A program made the position numbers and the translations under genes. Shown in pieces: positions 1 to 7,088 of a DNA stretch of 64,000 bases. Numbering within the stretch: the first letter of the stretch is position 1; every line of letters begins with the position of its first letter. The stretch spans positions 62,001-126,000 of the forward strand of contig CAWICV010000004.1 of the NCBI GenBank assembly GCA_963834705.1, in the 5' to 3' direction. The DNA comes from RYN-230 sp963834705. Its GTDB lineage: Bacteria; Actinomycetota; Actinomycetes; Streptosporangiales; Streptosporangiaceae. Below the pieces are notes generated by a model. It was not told where the DNA came from and did no database searches. It saw only the letters and a program-made list of their open reading frames with translations.

Positions 1-3
1 TGG

Positions 4-40
4 CTGGTGGCCTGATCACCTGTCTGGTGGCCTGATCACC
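4..40. repeat. 20-bp period direct repeat upstream of the SBP56 gene
   Basis: The 17-mer CTGGTGGCCTGATCACC occurs at 4-20 and again at 24-40, with a decayed third start (CTGATG) at 44. Between it and the first gene is an AT-rich stretch around 108-119 (AATATATATATTTT), unusual in this GC-rich DNA and a plausible promoter region. The repeats could be binding sites, but nothing shows this directly. Confidence 0.55.
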
Positions 41-153
41 CGTCTGATGTACTGGGCGAGGTGGCGTGACTCGGTAACCGCATACTTGAGCTAGCTGATC
101 GGGAATATATATATTTTCTGCGCCCCCGCGCTGACCGGGAAGGGATCTCAGCT

Positions 154-1569
154 ATGGCAGATGAGCATCACCACCACGACCCGACCTTCTACCGCACGCC
201 ACGCGATGCCGCCGAGGCGCCGCCGGAGAAGCTGGCCTACGTGGCCGCCTTCTCCCGGCCGGCCGATCAGCCGGACGCGATCGCGGTACTGGACGTGGAC
301 CCGGATTCGCCCCGCTACGGCTCGGTGATCGGCTTCACCGAACTGCCGCACCGCGGCGACGAACTGCATCACTTCGGCTGGAACGCGTGCTCCAGTGCGC
401 TGCACCCGGGCGGCGGCCACGACCACGGCGGGCGCCGCTACCTGGTCGTGCCGGGCATCCGCTCCTCGCGGGTGAGCATCCTGGATATCGAGCCGGACCC
501 GGCCGCCCCGGCCGTGGTCAAGGTGCTTGACGCCGACGATCTCGGCAAGCGGTCCGGCTACTCCCGTCCGCACACCGTGCACTGTGGCCCGGGCGCCGTG
601 TTCATGTCCTGCCTGGGCGGTTACGGTGAGGAAGGGCCGGGCGGCATCGCGCTGCTCGACCAGAACAGCTTCGACGTGCAGGGCGCCTGGGAAGCCGACC
701 GCGGCGACCAGTTCCTGGCCTACGACGTGTGGTGGCATGTGATGGCCGACGTCGCCGTCACTTCGGAGTGGGGCACCCCGGCCATGATCGAGGACGGCGT
801 GGTGCCGGAACTGCTGCTCGGCCGCAAGTACGGCCACCGGCTGCACTTCTGGGACATGAAGTCCCGCACGCTGATCCAGACCGTGGACCTCGGCGACGAG
901 CACCAGATGGCGCTCGAACTGCGGCCCGCGCACGACCCGACCAAGAAGTACGGCTTCGTCGGCGTGGTGGTCAGCGTGGAAGACCTGTCCGCCTCGATCT
1001 GGATGTGGCACGAGGACGGCGGCCAGTGGGCCGCGACCAAGGTGATCACCATCCCGGCCGAGCCCGCCCCGGCCGAGCAGCTGCCGCCGCTGCTGCAGGG
1101 CTTCGGCGCGGTGCCGCCGCTGGTCACCGACATCAACCTGTCGGTAGACGACAAGTACCTGTACGTGTCGTGCTGGGGCACCGGCGAGCTCAAGCAGTAC
1201 GACGTGTCCGACCCGCTGCACCCGGTGGAGACCGGCTCGGTGCGGATCGGCGGGATCGTCGGCCGGGTCGCTCACCCGTCCCGGCCGGACCAGCCGCTCA
1301 ACGGCGGCCCGCAGATGCTCGAGGTGAGCCGGGACGGTGAGCGGGTGTACTTCACCAACTCGCTGTACGGGGCGTGGGACGAGCAGTTCTACCCGGACGG
1401 GGTGGGCGCCTGGATGGCCAAGCTGGACGTCGCGCCCGGTGGTGGCATCACGTTCGACGAGCGGTTCTTCCCGGAGGGGGACGCGTGGCGCGGGCGGCGC
1501 ACGCACCAGGTGCGGCTGCAGGGCGGTGACGCGTCCAGCGACTCGTACTGCTTCCCGTCCGAGCCGTAG
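154..1569 (+). CDS. Selenium-binding protein SBP56 family / methanethiol oxidase
   Basis: A 471-residue cytosolic protein spanning the whole SBP56 family length. Characterised bacterial members oxidise methanethiol to formaldehyde, hydrogen sulfide and hydrogen peroxide (EC 1.8.3.4); that activity is inferred here. Family-like blocks include GWNACSSAL near residue 73, VPGIRSSRVSILD near 95, RPHTVHCGPG near 130, MSEWG-like TSEWGTPAMIEDG near 200, and YVSCWGTGELKQYDVSDP near 342. Conserved His and Cys residues lie in these blocks. The N-terminus has a His-rich HHHH stretch at residues 5-8. A purine-rich GGGAAGGGA element about 9-15 nt upstream supports the ATG. It appears monocistronic, with the next gene 107 nt away. 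Family assignment is secure; the in vivo substrate is not. Confidence 0.9.
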   Translation: MADEHHHHDPTFYRTPRDAAEAPPEKLAYVAAFSRPADQPDAIAVLDVDPDSPRYGSVIGFTELPHRGDELHHFGWNACSSALHPGGGHDHGGRRYLVVPGIRSSRVSILDIEPDPAAPAVVKVLDADDLGKRSGYSRPHTVHCGPGAVFMSCLGGYGEEGPGGIALLDQNSFDVQGAWEADRGDQFLAYDVWWHVMADVAVTSEWGTPAMIEDGVVPELLLGRKYGHRLHFWDMKSRTLIQTVDLGDEHQMALELRPAHDPTKKYGFVGVVVSVEDLSASIWMWHEDGGQWAATKVITIPAEPAPAEQLPPLLQGFGAVPPLVTDINLSVDDKYLYVSCWGTGELKQYDVSDPLHPVETGSVRIGGIVGRVAHPSRPDQPLNGGPQMLEVSRDGERVYFTNSLYGAWDEQFYPDGVGAWMAKLDVAPGGGITFDERFFPEGDAWRGRRTHQVRLQGGDASSDSYCFPSEP

Positions 1570-1675
1570 CTAGATCCGGCAGTGCGGCCGCTGGGCTCGT
1601 CTACCACCATGCCAGGGCGCCGGGCCTAGGCTGGGATGCGGGTGCCGGGCGCGGGGAAGCACCGGCCAAGGGGTA

Positions 1676-2464
1676 ATGAGGGAAGTCGTGGTTACTCGTG
1701 ACACTGCCTGGCCGGACGGCACGCCGTGCTGGGTGGACCTGGGGGTAGCCGACATCGCCCGGGCAAACGCGTTCTACGCGGGCCTGTTCGGCTGGGACAT
1801 CCAGCCCGGGCCGCCGGAGGCGGGCGGCTACACGATGTGCTTGCGCAATGGCCGGCCGGTGGCGGGCATCGGCCCCCAGCAGGGGCCGCCCGGAAACCCG
1901 CCGACCTGGACCACGTACCTGGCCGCCGACGACGCGGACGAGACCGCAGCCAAGATCACCAAGGCTGGCGGCCAGCTGTTCATGGATCCGTTCGACGTGA
2001 TGAACGTGGGCCGGATGGCCGTCGCGGCCGATCCGGGTGGCGCGGTGTTCGGTATCTGGGAGGCCCGGGCGCACGCCGGGGTCGGTCTGGCCAACGAGCC
2101 GGGCGCGCTGTGCTGGAACGAGAACCACACTCGCGACTTCGACCGGACCACGGCGTTCTACCAGGCCGCGTTCGGCTACGAACTGTCCGACCTCGAGGGG
2201 GCGGGCATCCGCTACGCGACGTTCAAGCTCGGCGGCCGGGAGGTCGCCGGGATCATGGAGCTGGACGCCAGCAGGCCGGCCGCGGTGCCGGCCCACTGGG
2301 AGACCTACTTCGCGGTGGCCGGCACCGACGCCGCGGTGGCCGCGGTCCAGGCGGCCGGCGGCTCGGTGGTCCGCCCGCCGTGGGATACGCCGTTTGGCCG
2401 GATGGCGATCGTCACCGACGACCAGGGCGCCGAGTTCTCCGTGATCACCCAGCCGGGAAGCTGA
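1676..2464 (+). CDS. Two-domain VOC (glyoxalase/bleomycin-resistance-like) family protein
   Basis: 262 residues made of two tandem VOC domains, roughly residues 18-125 and 140-258. Each carries the FY...FG entry motif (ANAFYAGLFGWDIQ and TTAFYQAAFGYELS) and an end such as DPGGAVFGIWE or DDQGAEFSVI. The layout matches actinobacterial proteins of the mycobacterial CFP30B/27-kDa antigen type, whose small-molecule substrate is generally unknown. The ATG at 1676 sits only 2 nt after an AAGGGG sequence, so a GTG at 1688 preceded by GAGGGAA is a possible alternative start. It converges with the MFS gene, the two stops being 7 nt apart. No metal-ligand set is clear enough to call an enzymatic activity. 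Confidence 0.85.
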   Translation: MREVVVTRDTAWPDGTPCWVDLGVADIARANAFYAGLFGWDIQPGPPEAGGYTMCLRNGRPVAGIGPQQGPPGNPPTWTTYLAADDADETAAKITKAGGQLFMDPFDVMNVGRMAVAADPGGAVFGIWEARAHAGVGLANEPGALCWNENHTRDFDRTTAFYQAAFGYELSDLEGAGIRYATFKLGGREVAGIMELDASRPAAVPAHWETYFAVAGTDAAVAAVQAAGGSVVRPPWDTPFGRMAIVTDDQGAEFSVITQPGS

Positions 2465-2471
2465 GCGCCGG

Positions 2472-3911
2472 TCAGCCGACCGGTACCGGCGTTTCCTCGG
2501 CCATCAGCCGGTCCGCGGTGCGGGCCGCGGTCCGCCGTGCCCACCGGCCGCTGGTCAGCAGCCCGAGGACCAGCACGGCCAGCCCGCAGCCGGTGATGAT
2601 CCACCAGCCGGCGTGGCTGGCCTCGGCGAAGCCGGTGCGCAGCGAGCCCGCCAGCACCGAGATCACCGCGGAGCCGACCACGGCCACGCCCAGGGACTGG
2701 CCCACCTGGCGGCTGGTGGACGCGACGGCCGCCGCCACGCCCGCCTGGGTGACCGGCATGCCGGACACCGCGGTGTTCGTGATCGGCGCGTTCACCAGGC
2801 CGAACCCGATGCCGAAGATGACGTACGAAGCCAGCAGCCAGCCGACCGGGGTATGCGCGGTCAGGCCGGTCAGCATGACCGCGCCCGCGGTCAGGCACAG
2901 CCCGGCCGCGAGCAGCGGCAGCCGCGGGCCGCGGTGGCTGATGATCCGCCCGGACAGCGGGGCGGCGACCACCGTGACGGCGGCCAGCGGCAGGGTCAGC
3001 AGCCCGGCGTGCAGCGCCGTGTAACCGAGTGCGTCCTGCAGGTAGAGCGTGTTCAGGAACAGGAACCCGCCGAGTGCGGCGAACGCGCTGACCGCGATGA
3101 GGGTGGCCCCGCTGAACGGCGCACTGCGGAAGAACCGCAGATCGAGCAGTGGTTCGGCGCGCCGCGGCTCGACCACCAGCAGCGCCACCAGCGCGGCCGC
3201 GGACAGGCAGAAGCAGCCGATGATCTCCGGTGAGCTCCAGCCGTGCCGCGGCCCCTCGATGATCCCGTAGACCAGCGCGGCCAGGATGACGATGACCAGG
3301 GCCTGGCCGACCGGGTCGATCCGCCGCGGGTGGGGCGCCTTGGACTCCGGCACGAACAGCGCGGTGAGCGCGATCGCGGCCACCCCGATCGGGATGTTGA
3401 CCCAGAAGATTCCGCGCCAGCCCACCGCGGCGATGAGCAGGCCGCCAACCACCGGGCCGAGGGCCAGGCTGACCCCTACCGCCGCGCCCCAGACGCCGAT
3501 GGCCCGGGCCCGTTCGGCCCGGTCGGTGAACGTGTTGACCACGATCGACATCGCCACCGGGTTGAGCATCGAACCGCCCACCGCCTGCACGATGCGGAAC
3601 ACGGCCAGCCAGCCCAGGCTGGGCGCCAGGCTGCACAGCAGCGAGCCGGCGGTGAACGTGGCCAGCCCGGCCTGGAACGTGCGGCGGCGGCCCACCCGGT
3701 CGGCGGTGGACCCGGCCAGCACCAGCAGGCTGGCCAGCGCCAGCGTGTAGGCGTCCATCACCCACTGCAGCCCGGACACCGGCGCATGCAGCTCTTTCTG
3801 GATCGATGGCAGCGCCACGTTGACTATCGTGTTGTCCAGCCCGACGATGACCAGGCTCATGCAGCAGATGACCAGAATCAGGTACCGGCGGCGGCGGCTT
3901 GGTGGCGGCAC
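2472..3911 (-). CDS. MFS transporter, DHA2 (14-TM) drug-efflux type
   Basis: 479 residues and highly hydrophobic, with about 14 predicted membrane spans, the topology of DHA2/EmrB-QacA exporters. Motif A-like STADRVGRRRTFQAG lies between TM2 and TM3 near residue 67. VVGLDNTIVNVALPSI at residues 21-36 matches the DHA2 signature (motif D1). Motif C-like GPVVGGLL is in TM5. Such proteins expel cationic or amphiphilic drugs by proton antiport; the substrate cannot be read from sequence. No regulator adjoins it. Its upstream region (3912-4131) contains an AT-richer block, TTGCGGAATTACAACTAAGC on the plus strand, that could hold the promoter. It is transcribed divergently from the gene at 4132. Confidence 0.88.
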   Translation of the reverse strand: MPPPSRRRRYLILVICCMSLVIVGLDNTIVNVALPSIQKELHAPVSGLQWVMDAYTLALASLLVLAGSTADRVGRRRTFQAGLATFTAGSLLCSLAPSLGWLAVFRIVQAVGGSMLNPVAMSIVVNTFTDRAERARAIGVWGAAVGVSLALGPVVGGLLIAAVGWRGIFWVNIPIGVAAIALTALFVPESKAPHPRRIDPVGQALVIVILAALVYGIIEGPRHGWSSPEIIGCFCLSAAALVALLVVEPRRAEPLLDLRFFRSAPFSGATLIAVSAFAALGGFLFLNTLYLQDALGYTALHAGLLTLPLAAVTVVAAPLSGRIISHRGPRLPLLAAGLCLTAGAVMLTGLTAHTPVGWLLASYVIFGIGFGLVNAPITNTAVSGMPVTQAGVAAAVASTSRQVGQSLGVAVVGSAVISVLAGSLRTGFAEASHAGWWIITGCGLAVLVLGLLTSGRWARRTAARTADRLMAEETPVPVG

Positions 3912-4131
3912 AGCTCCCTCAGGGTCTCGAAAGCACCTGTACTTGCGGAATTACAACTAAGCTTCTGCCGGCATGAACACCTGGCTGGCGTTAGGTATGC
4001 CGCCCGCGGTTACGGTCCGCTGACAGCGCGTCCCGCGGCCGGTCCTGGACCCTACCCTTAGCCGGGGCAAGTAAAGTGCCCACGGGCAGCAGGTGTGCCC
4101 GGCCGAGTGACAGCCGCCCCCACCAATCTGG

Positions 4132-5901
4132 ATGATCGCGATGCGAATGCCAATGACCGCACGGCGCCCCGCCATGACCGCGGGCGATGCGGGTGCCGCC
4201 GCGGCCGGTGCTGACGCCAGTGGGGACGGGCACGCACTGATCCGGCGCGCCGGCTGGCGGCTCGGCGCCGTGGCCCGCCAGCACTGGCTGATCTCGGTGC
4301 TGCTGCTGGCCGGCCTGGTGCTGCGCGTGCTGGCCGAGATCGCCTACCGGCCCGCGCTGCTGTACATCGACAGCCTCAAGTACCTGTACGGCGCGTGGCC
4401 GGGTAACGACCCGCTGGGCTACAACGTGGTGCTCAGGGGCCTGCTGCTGGCCGGGAACCTGGCCATGGTGGTGGCCGTGCAGCACCTGCTCGGCCTGGCC
4501 ATGGGGCTGCTGTTGTACCTGGTGCTGACGCGGCGCGGGGTGCCGCGCTGGCTGGCCGCGCTGGCCGCCGCGCCGGTGCTGCTGGACGGCTACCAGCTGC
4601 AGATCGAGCAGACCATCATGCCCGACGTGTGGTTCGAGGCCTGCATCGTGGCCGGGCTGGCCCTGCTGCTGTGGCGGCCCCGGCCCGGGCCGCGGCTGAT
4701 CGTGGCAGGCGGGCTGGTGCTCGGGCTGAGCGCGCCGTTCGCCCAGGTGGGCCAGATTCTCATCCTGCCCGCCCTGCTGTTCGTGCTGATCGTGGTCACC
4801 GGCTGGCGGCGCAAGCTGATCATGGGTGCGGCGCTGTGCGTCGCGTTCGCCATCCCCATCGCCGGCTTCTCCATGCGCGAGTACATCACCAACGGGCATT
4901 TCTCGCTGGCCCCGGCCGCGGGCAATACCATCTACGGCCGGCTGGCCGAGAGCGCCGACTGCGCGACGCTGAAACTGCCCAGCTACGAGCGGGCGCTCTG
5001 CCCGCCCCGGGCGCTGGCCATCCGGCTCGGCCCGGACGGGCTGGTGCACAACGGCGCGTCGCCGGACAAGACGTATGTCGCGCCGCCCGGCCGGACGCAC
5101 GCCCAGATGACCGACGACTTCGAGCACCAGGTGCTGGTCCAGCAGCCGTTCCGGGTGGTGGCCGGCATCCTGAGCGACTCGGTGAAGCTGTTCGCGCTGG
5201 GCCGGTACACCAGCACTGGGGACACGCCGATCTCCCGCTGGCAGTTCCAGACCAGCTACCCGACCTACGGCGACAGCATCTTCCTCGGCCCGGGCGGCAC
5301 CATCAAGGTCGGGCTGCACTACGCGGCCAGCGGCGGTCCCACCGTGGTGCAGACGCTCACCCCGTCCTGGGGCGGGCCGGCCCAGGTAAACCATCCGCTG
5401 GCCACGTTCCTGCGCGGCTACCAGCTGGATGGCGGCTACACCCCGGGGCCGCTGCTGACCTTGGCCACCGTGTTCGGCCTGCTTGGCAGCCTGTTCGTGC
5501 TGCGCCGCCGCCGGTCGGTGCCGGAGCAGCAGCGCCAGCTCGCGCTGGCCTGCCTGCTGGTGTTCGCCGTGGCGGTGGCCGTGCTGCTCGCCTCGGACGC
5601 GTTCGAGTTCTCCTGGCGCTACCAGCTGCCCGCGCTGGTCACCCTGCCGCCCGCGGGTGCGCTGGGCATCGCGGTAGCTATCGGGGCGCTCCGCCGGAAG
5701 CGCCCGGCGATGGCCGGCGGCACGCCGCCTCCGGCTGCAGGCGCCCAGCCGCCGGAGGCGGCGGCCCAGCCCGCGGAACCAGCCGGGCCGCACGGTCCCG
5801 CCGCGGGCGGCACCCCGGCCAGTGACACCGGGCTGAACGGGGCCCCAGCCAACCGGGCACCGGCCCGGCAGCCGGACGAGGACCCGCAGATCCGGCACTG
5901 A
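4132..5901 (+). CDS. Large polytopic membrane protein, GT-C glycosyltransferase-like
   Basis: 589 residues with about 10-11 membrane segments and an Ala/Pro-rich hydrophilic C-tail from about residue 520. After TM1 the loop LLYIDSLKYLYGAWPGNDP (about residues 79-97) holds an acidic residue in the first extracytoplasmic loop, as in GT-C fold enzymes using lipid-phosphate sugars. A second loop has IEQTIMPDVWFEA (about 156-168), also GT-C-like. I therefore infer a lipid-linked sugar transferase, perhaps for cell-wall glycans, without a substrate. Four ATG codons lie in the first 42 nt (4132, 4141, 4147, 4174), so the start is uncertain. The gene stands alone and is followed by the first RNA-like element. 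Confidence 0.7.
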   Translation: MIAMRMPMTARRPAMTAGDAGAAAAGADASGDGHALIRRAGWRLGAVARQHWLISVLLLAGLVLRVLAEIAYRPALLYIDSLKYLYGAWPGNDPLGYNVVLRGLLLAGNLAMVVAVQHLLGLAMGLLLYLVLTRRGVPRWLAALAAAPVLLDGYQLQIEQTIMPDVWFEACIVAGLALLLWRPRPGPRLIVAGGLVLGLSAPFAQVGQILILPALLFVLIVVTGWRRKLIMGAALCVAFAIPIAGFSMREYITNGHFSLAPAAGNTIYGRLAESADCATLKLPSYERALCPPRALAIRLGPDGLVHNGASPDKTYVAPPGRTHAQMTDDFEHQVLVQQPFRVVAGILSDSVKLFALGRYTSTGDTPISRWQFQTSYPTYGDSIFLGPGGTIKVGLHYAASGGPTVVQTLTPSWGGPAQVNHPLATFLRGYQLDGGYTPGPLLTLATVFGLLGSLFVLRRRRSVPEQQRQLALACLLVFAVAVAVLLASDAFEFSWRYQLPALVTLPPAGALGIAVAIGALRRKRPAMAGGTPPPAAGAQPPEAAAQPAEPAGPHGPAAGGTPASDTGLNGAPANRAPARQPDEDPQIRH

Positions 5902-5945
5902 GCCCAGCCGTGGGCCTGACCGCGCCCGGCCCTGCCACCGGCTGG

Positions 5946-6325
5946 CCTGTGGACCAGCCTGTGGACGTCGCGGTGGATATTCACCCAGTACCGGGGATAA
6001 CCGTCCCCGCACTGTGGAGAAGGTGTGGACAGCGCGAATTTCTCAAAAATACTTGGCTGCCCCTCTTGCGCACCCTGGTGGCCTAGGAGTAAAAATTTCC
6101 TCACCACCAAATGTGGGGGTCGGCGGGAAAATCCGCTTCCTGGACAGGCCGGGCAACCGGGCTTTCTGCGGAATGTGGTGAGGCCGGGAAACCGGTTCTC
6201 CGAGTTGATTTCTTACTCAGGTGGGAACGGCCTTTGCGGCCAATGGAAGCCGAGCAATCGGCGGCCGTAGACGCGCTGGCCATCGTGGGGCCCCTCCAAC
6301 TCATACTTGGAGGGGCCTCACTCTT
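5946..6325 (+). ncRNA. Candidate structured RNA, copy A of a duplicated element
   Basis: No gene fits 5902-6358. The stretch instead has RNA-like architecture on the plus strand. Its head (5947-6032) repeats TGTGGA/GTGGA five times. Then come hairpins CCGG-GCAA-CCGG (6149-6160), CCGG-GAAA-CCGG (6184-6195), GGCC-TTTGC-GGCC (6229-6241) and GCCGA-GCAA-TCGGC (6249-6262). Three of these have GNRA tetraloops, which are correct only on this strand. Long-range pairs include CCTCACCAC (about 6099-6107) with GTGGTGAGG (about 6175-6183), and GAGTAA with TTACTC. It ends in a perfect 11-bp hairpin at 6289-6317. Copy B at 6638 shares head, loops and terminator. I do not recognise it as a named class; it is not RNase P RNA or tmRNA. 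Confidence 0.55.
6289..6317 (+). terminator. Terminator-like hairpin of copy A
   Basis: A perfect 11-bp stem (GGCCCCTCCAA / TTGGAGGGGCC) closes the 7-nt loop CTCATAC. The following TCACTCTT is only weakly T-rich. Stem and loop are identical in sequence to the hairpin ending copy B at 7020-7048. Confidence 0.65.
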
Positions 6326-6358
6326 GTGCGCGCGGTCCTACCGGCTTGTGCGCGCGTC

Positions 6359-6574
6359 CTACCGGTGTTCCTCGCCGCCGCCCTCGGTCCAGGTGCCGCC
6401 ATGCTGGCGGGCGTACCGGCGCTGCCTGCGCGGCGAGTCGGCGTACTGCGGGTACATGTCCTCCGCGGTCCGCTTGGTGCGGCGGCTCAGCCCGCGGGTC
6501 CGCCAGCCAACCATCTGGTAGAACGCGTAACCGGCGAAGAGGAACAGGACCACGATCCCGATGTCCAGCCACAT
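6359..6574 (-). CDS. Small single-span membrane protein
   Basis: 71 residues: an N-terminal membrane segment (WLDIGIVVLFLFAGYAFY, about residues 2-19), then a strongly basic cytoplasmic tail rich in Arg with YPQYADSPRRQRRYARQHGG and a short acidic end. By the positive-inside rule the tail should be cytoplasmic. I do not recognise the family. It lies alone between the two RNA-like elements and runs antisense to them, which resembles the pairing of an ornate RNA with a small membrane protein seen for OLE RNA/OapA in Firmicutes, although no homology is claimed. Upstream on the minus strand, GATGAGGTGATCAGAC supplies a GAGGTGA ribosome-binding site before the ATG at 6574. Confidence 0.65.
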   Translation of the reverse strand: MWLDIGIVVLFLFAGYAFYQMVGWRTRGLSRRTKRTAEDMYPQYADSPRRQRRYARQHGGTWTEGGGEEHR

Positions 6575-6637
6575 GTCTGATCACCTCATCCGGGCCGGGA
6601 CATACTGTCCCCCTACCCGGCACGGATACGGCTAACC

Positions 6638-7060
6638 TGTGGATCAGATTGTGGACACCACGGTGGACAGCCGCCCGGTCCCGGGGGATAACACCGACGA
6701 TCTTGTGGATTTCGTGTGGACAGCCGAAGAATCTTGAGATTTATGGCTGTACCCTCTTGTGCGCCGCGAGCCGGCGGAGTAGAAATTCACTCACCGCTAA
6801 AGCGGAGGTCTTCTCAGGGGGAAACTCCAGAGCAGGCAGGGGGAAACCTCAGGGACTGCGTGAAAGGCCGGGCAACCGGAATTTCTAACAGTGCCAGAAG
6901 CAAAGCGGTAAGCCGTTTAGCATAAGGTAGCCGAGCAATCAGCAGGCCAGAGTGAAACGGCAGGCCGTGGCGCGCCAGGCAGCCGAGCAATCGGTGGCCG
7001 ATGCAAAGCGGCCAGGTGAGGCCCCTCCAACTCATACTTGGAGGGGCCTCATCCTTTTCC
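6638..7060 (+). ncRNA. Candidate structured RNA, copy B of a duplicated element
   Basis: The 6575-7088 gap holds a second copy of the element at 5946. Its head again has five TGTGGA/GTGGA repeats and the shared CCCTCTTG(T/C)GC block. Hairpins are CCGC-TAAA-GCGG (6794-6805), CCGG-GCAA-CCGG (6868-6879) and GCCGA-GCAA-TCGGT (6982-6995), with a weaker relative at 6930-6943. A long-range helix pairs TAGAAATTC (6780-6788) with GAATTTCTA (6879-6887). The equivalent region of copy A differs in sequence but also forms nested helices, which suggests conserved structure rather than conserved protein. The element ends in the same terminator hairpin, followed here by a T-rich tail (TCATCCTTTTCC), fixing the direction of transcription as plus. 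Confidence 0.55.
7020..7048 (+). terminator. Terminator hairpin of copy B
   Basis: The same perfect 11-bp stem and CTCATAC loop as at 6289-6317, followed by TCATCCTTTT. It could also stop antisense read-through into the convergent ABC permease gene, whose stop codon is at 7089. Confidence 0.75.
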
Positions 7061-7088
7061 AGGTATGGCCAGCCGGGCCGCGGGCGGA

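Noticed and set aside
148..1506. Long open frames antisense to the SBP56 gene and many other genes
   Set aside because: GC-rich DNA yields long shadow frames; these have low-complexity Arg/Gly/Ala/Pro translations and no domain.
5946..7060. RNase P RNA, tmRNA or an oriC for the 5.9-7.1 kb elements
   Set aside because: No family core sequences are visible, dnaA/dnaN are not nearby, and no perfect DnaA box occurs.
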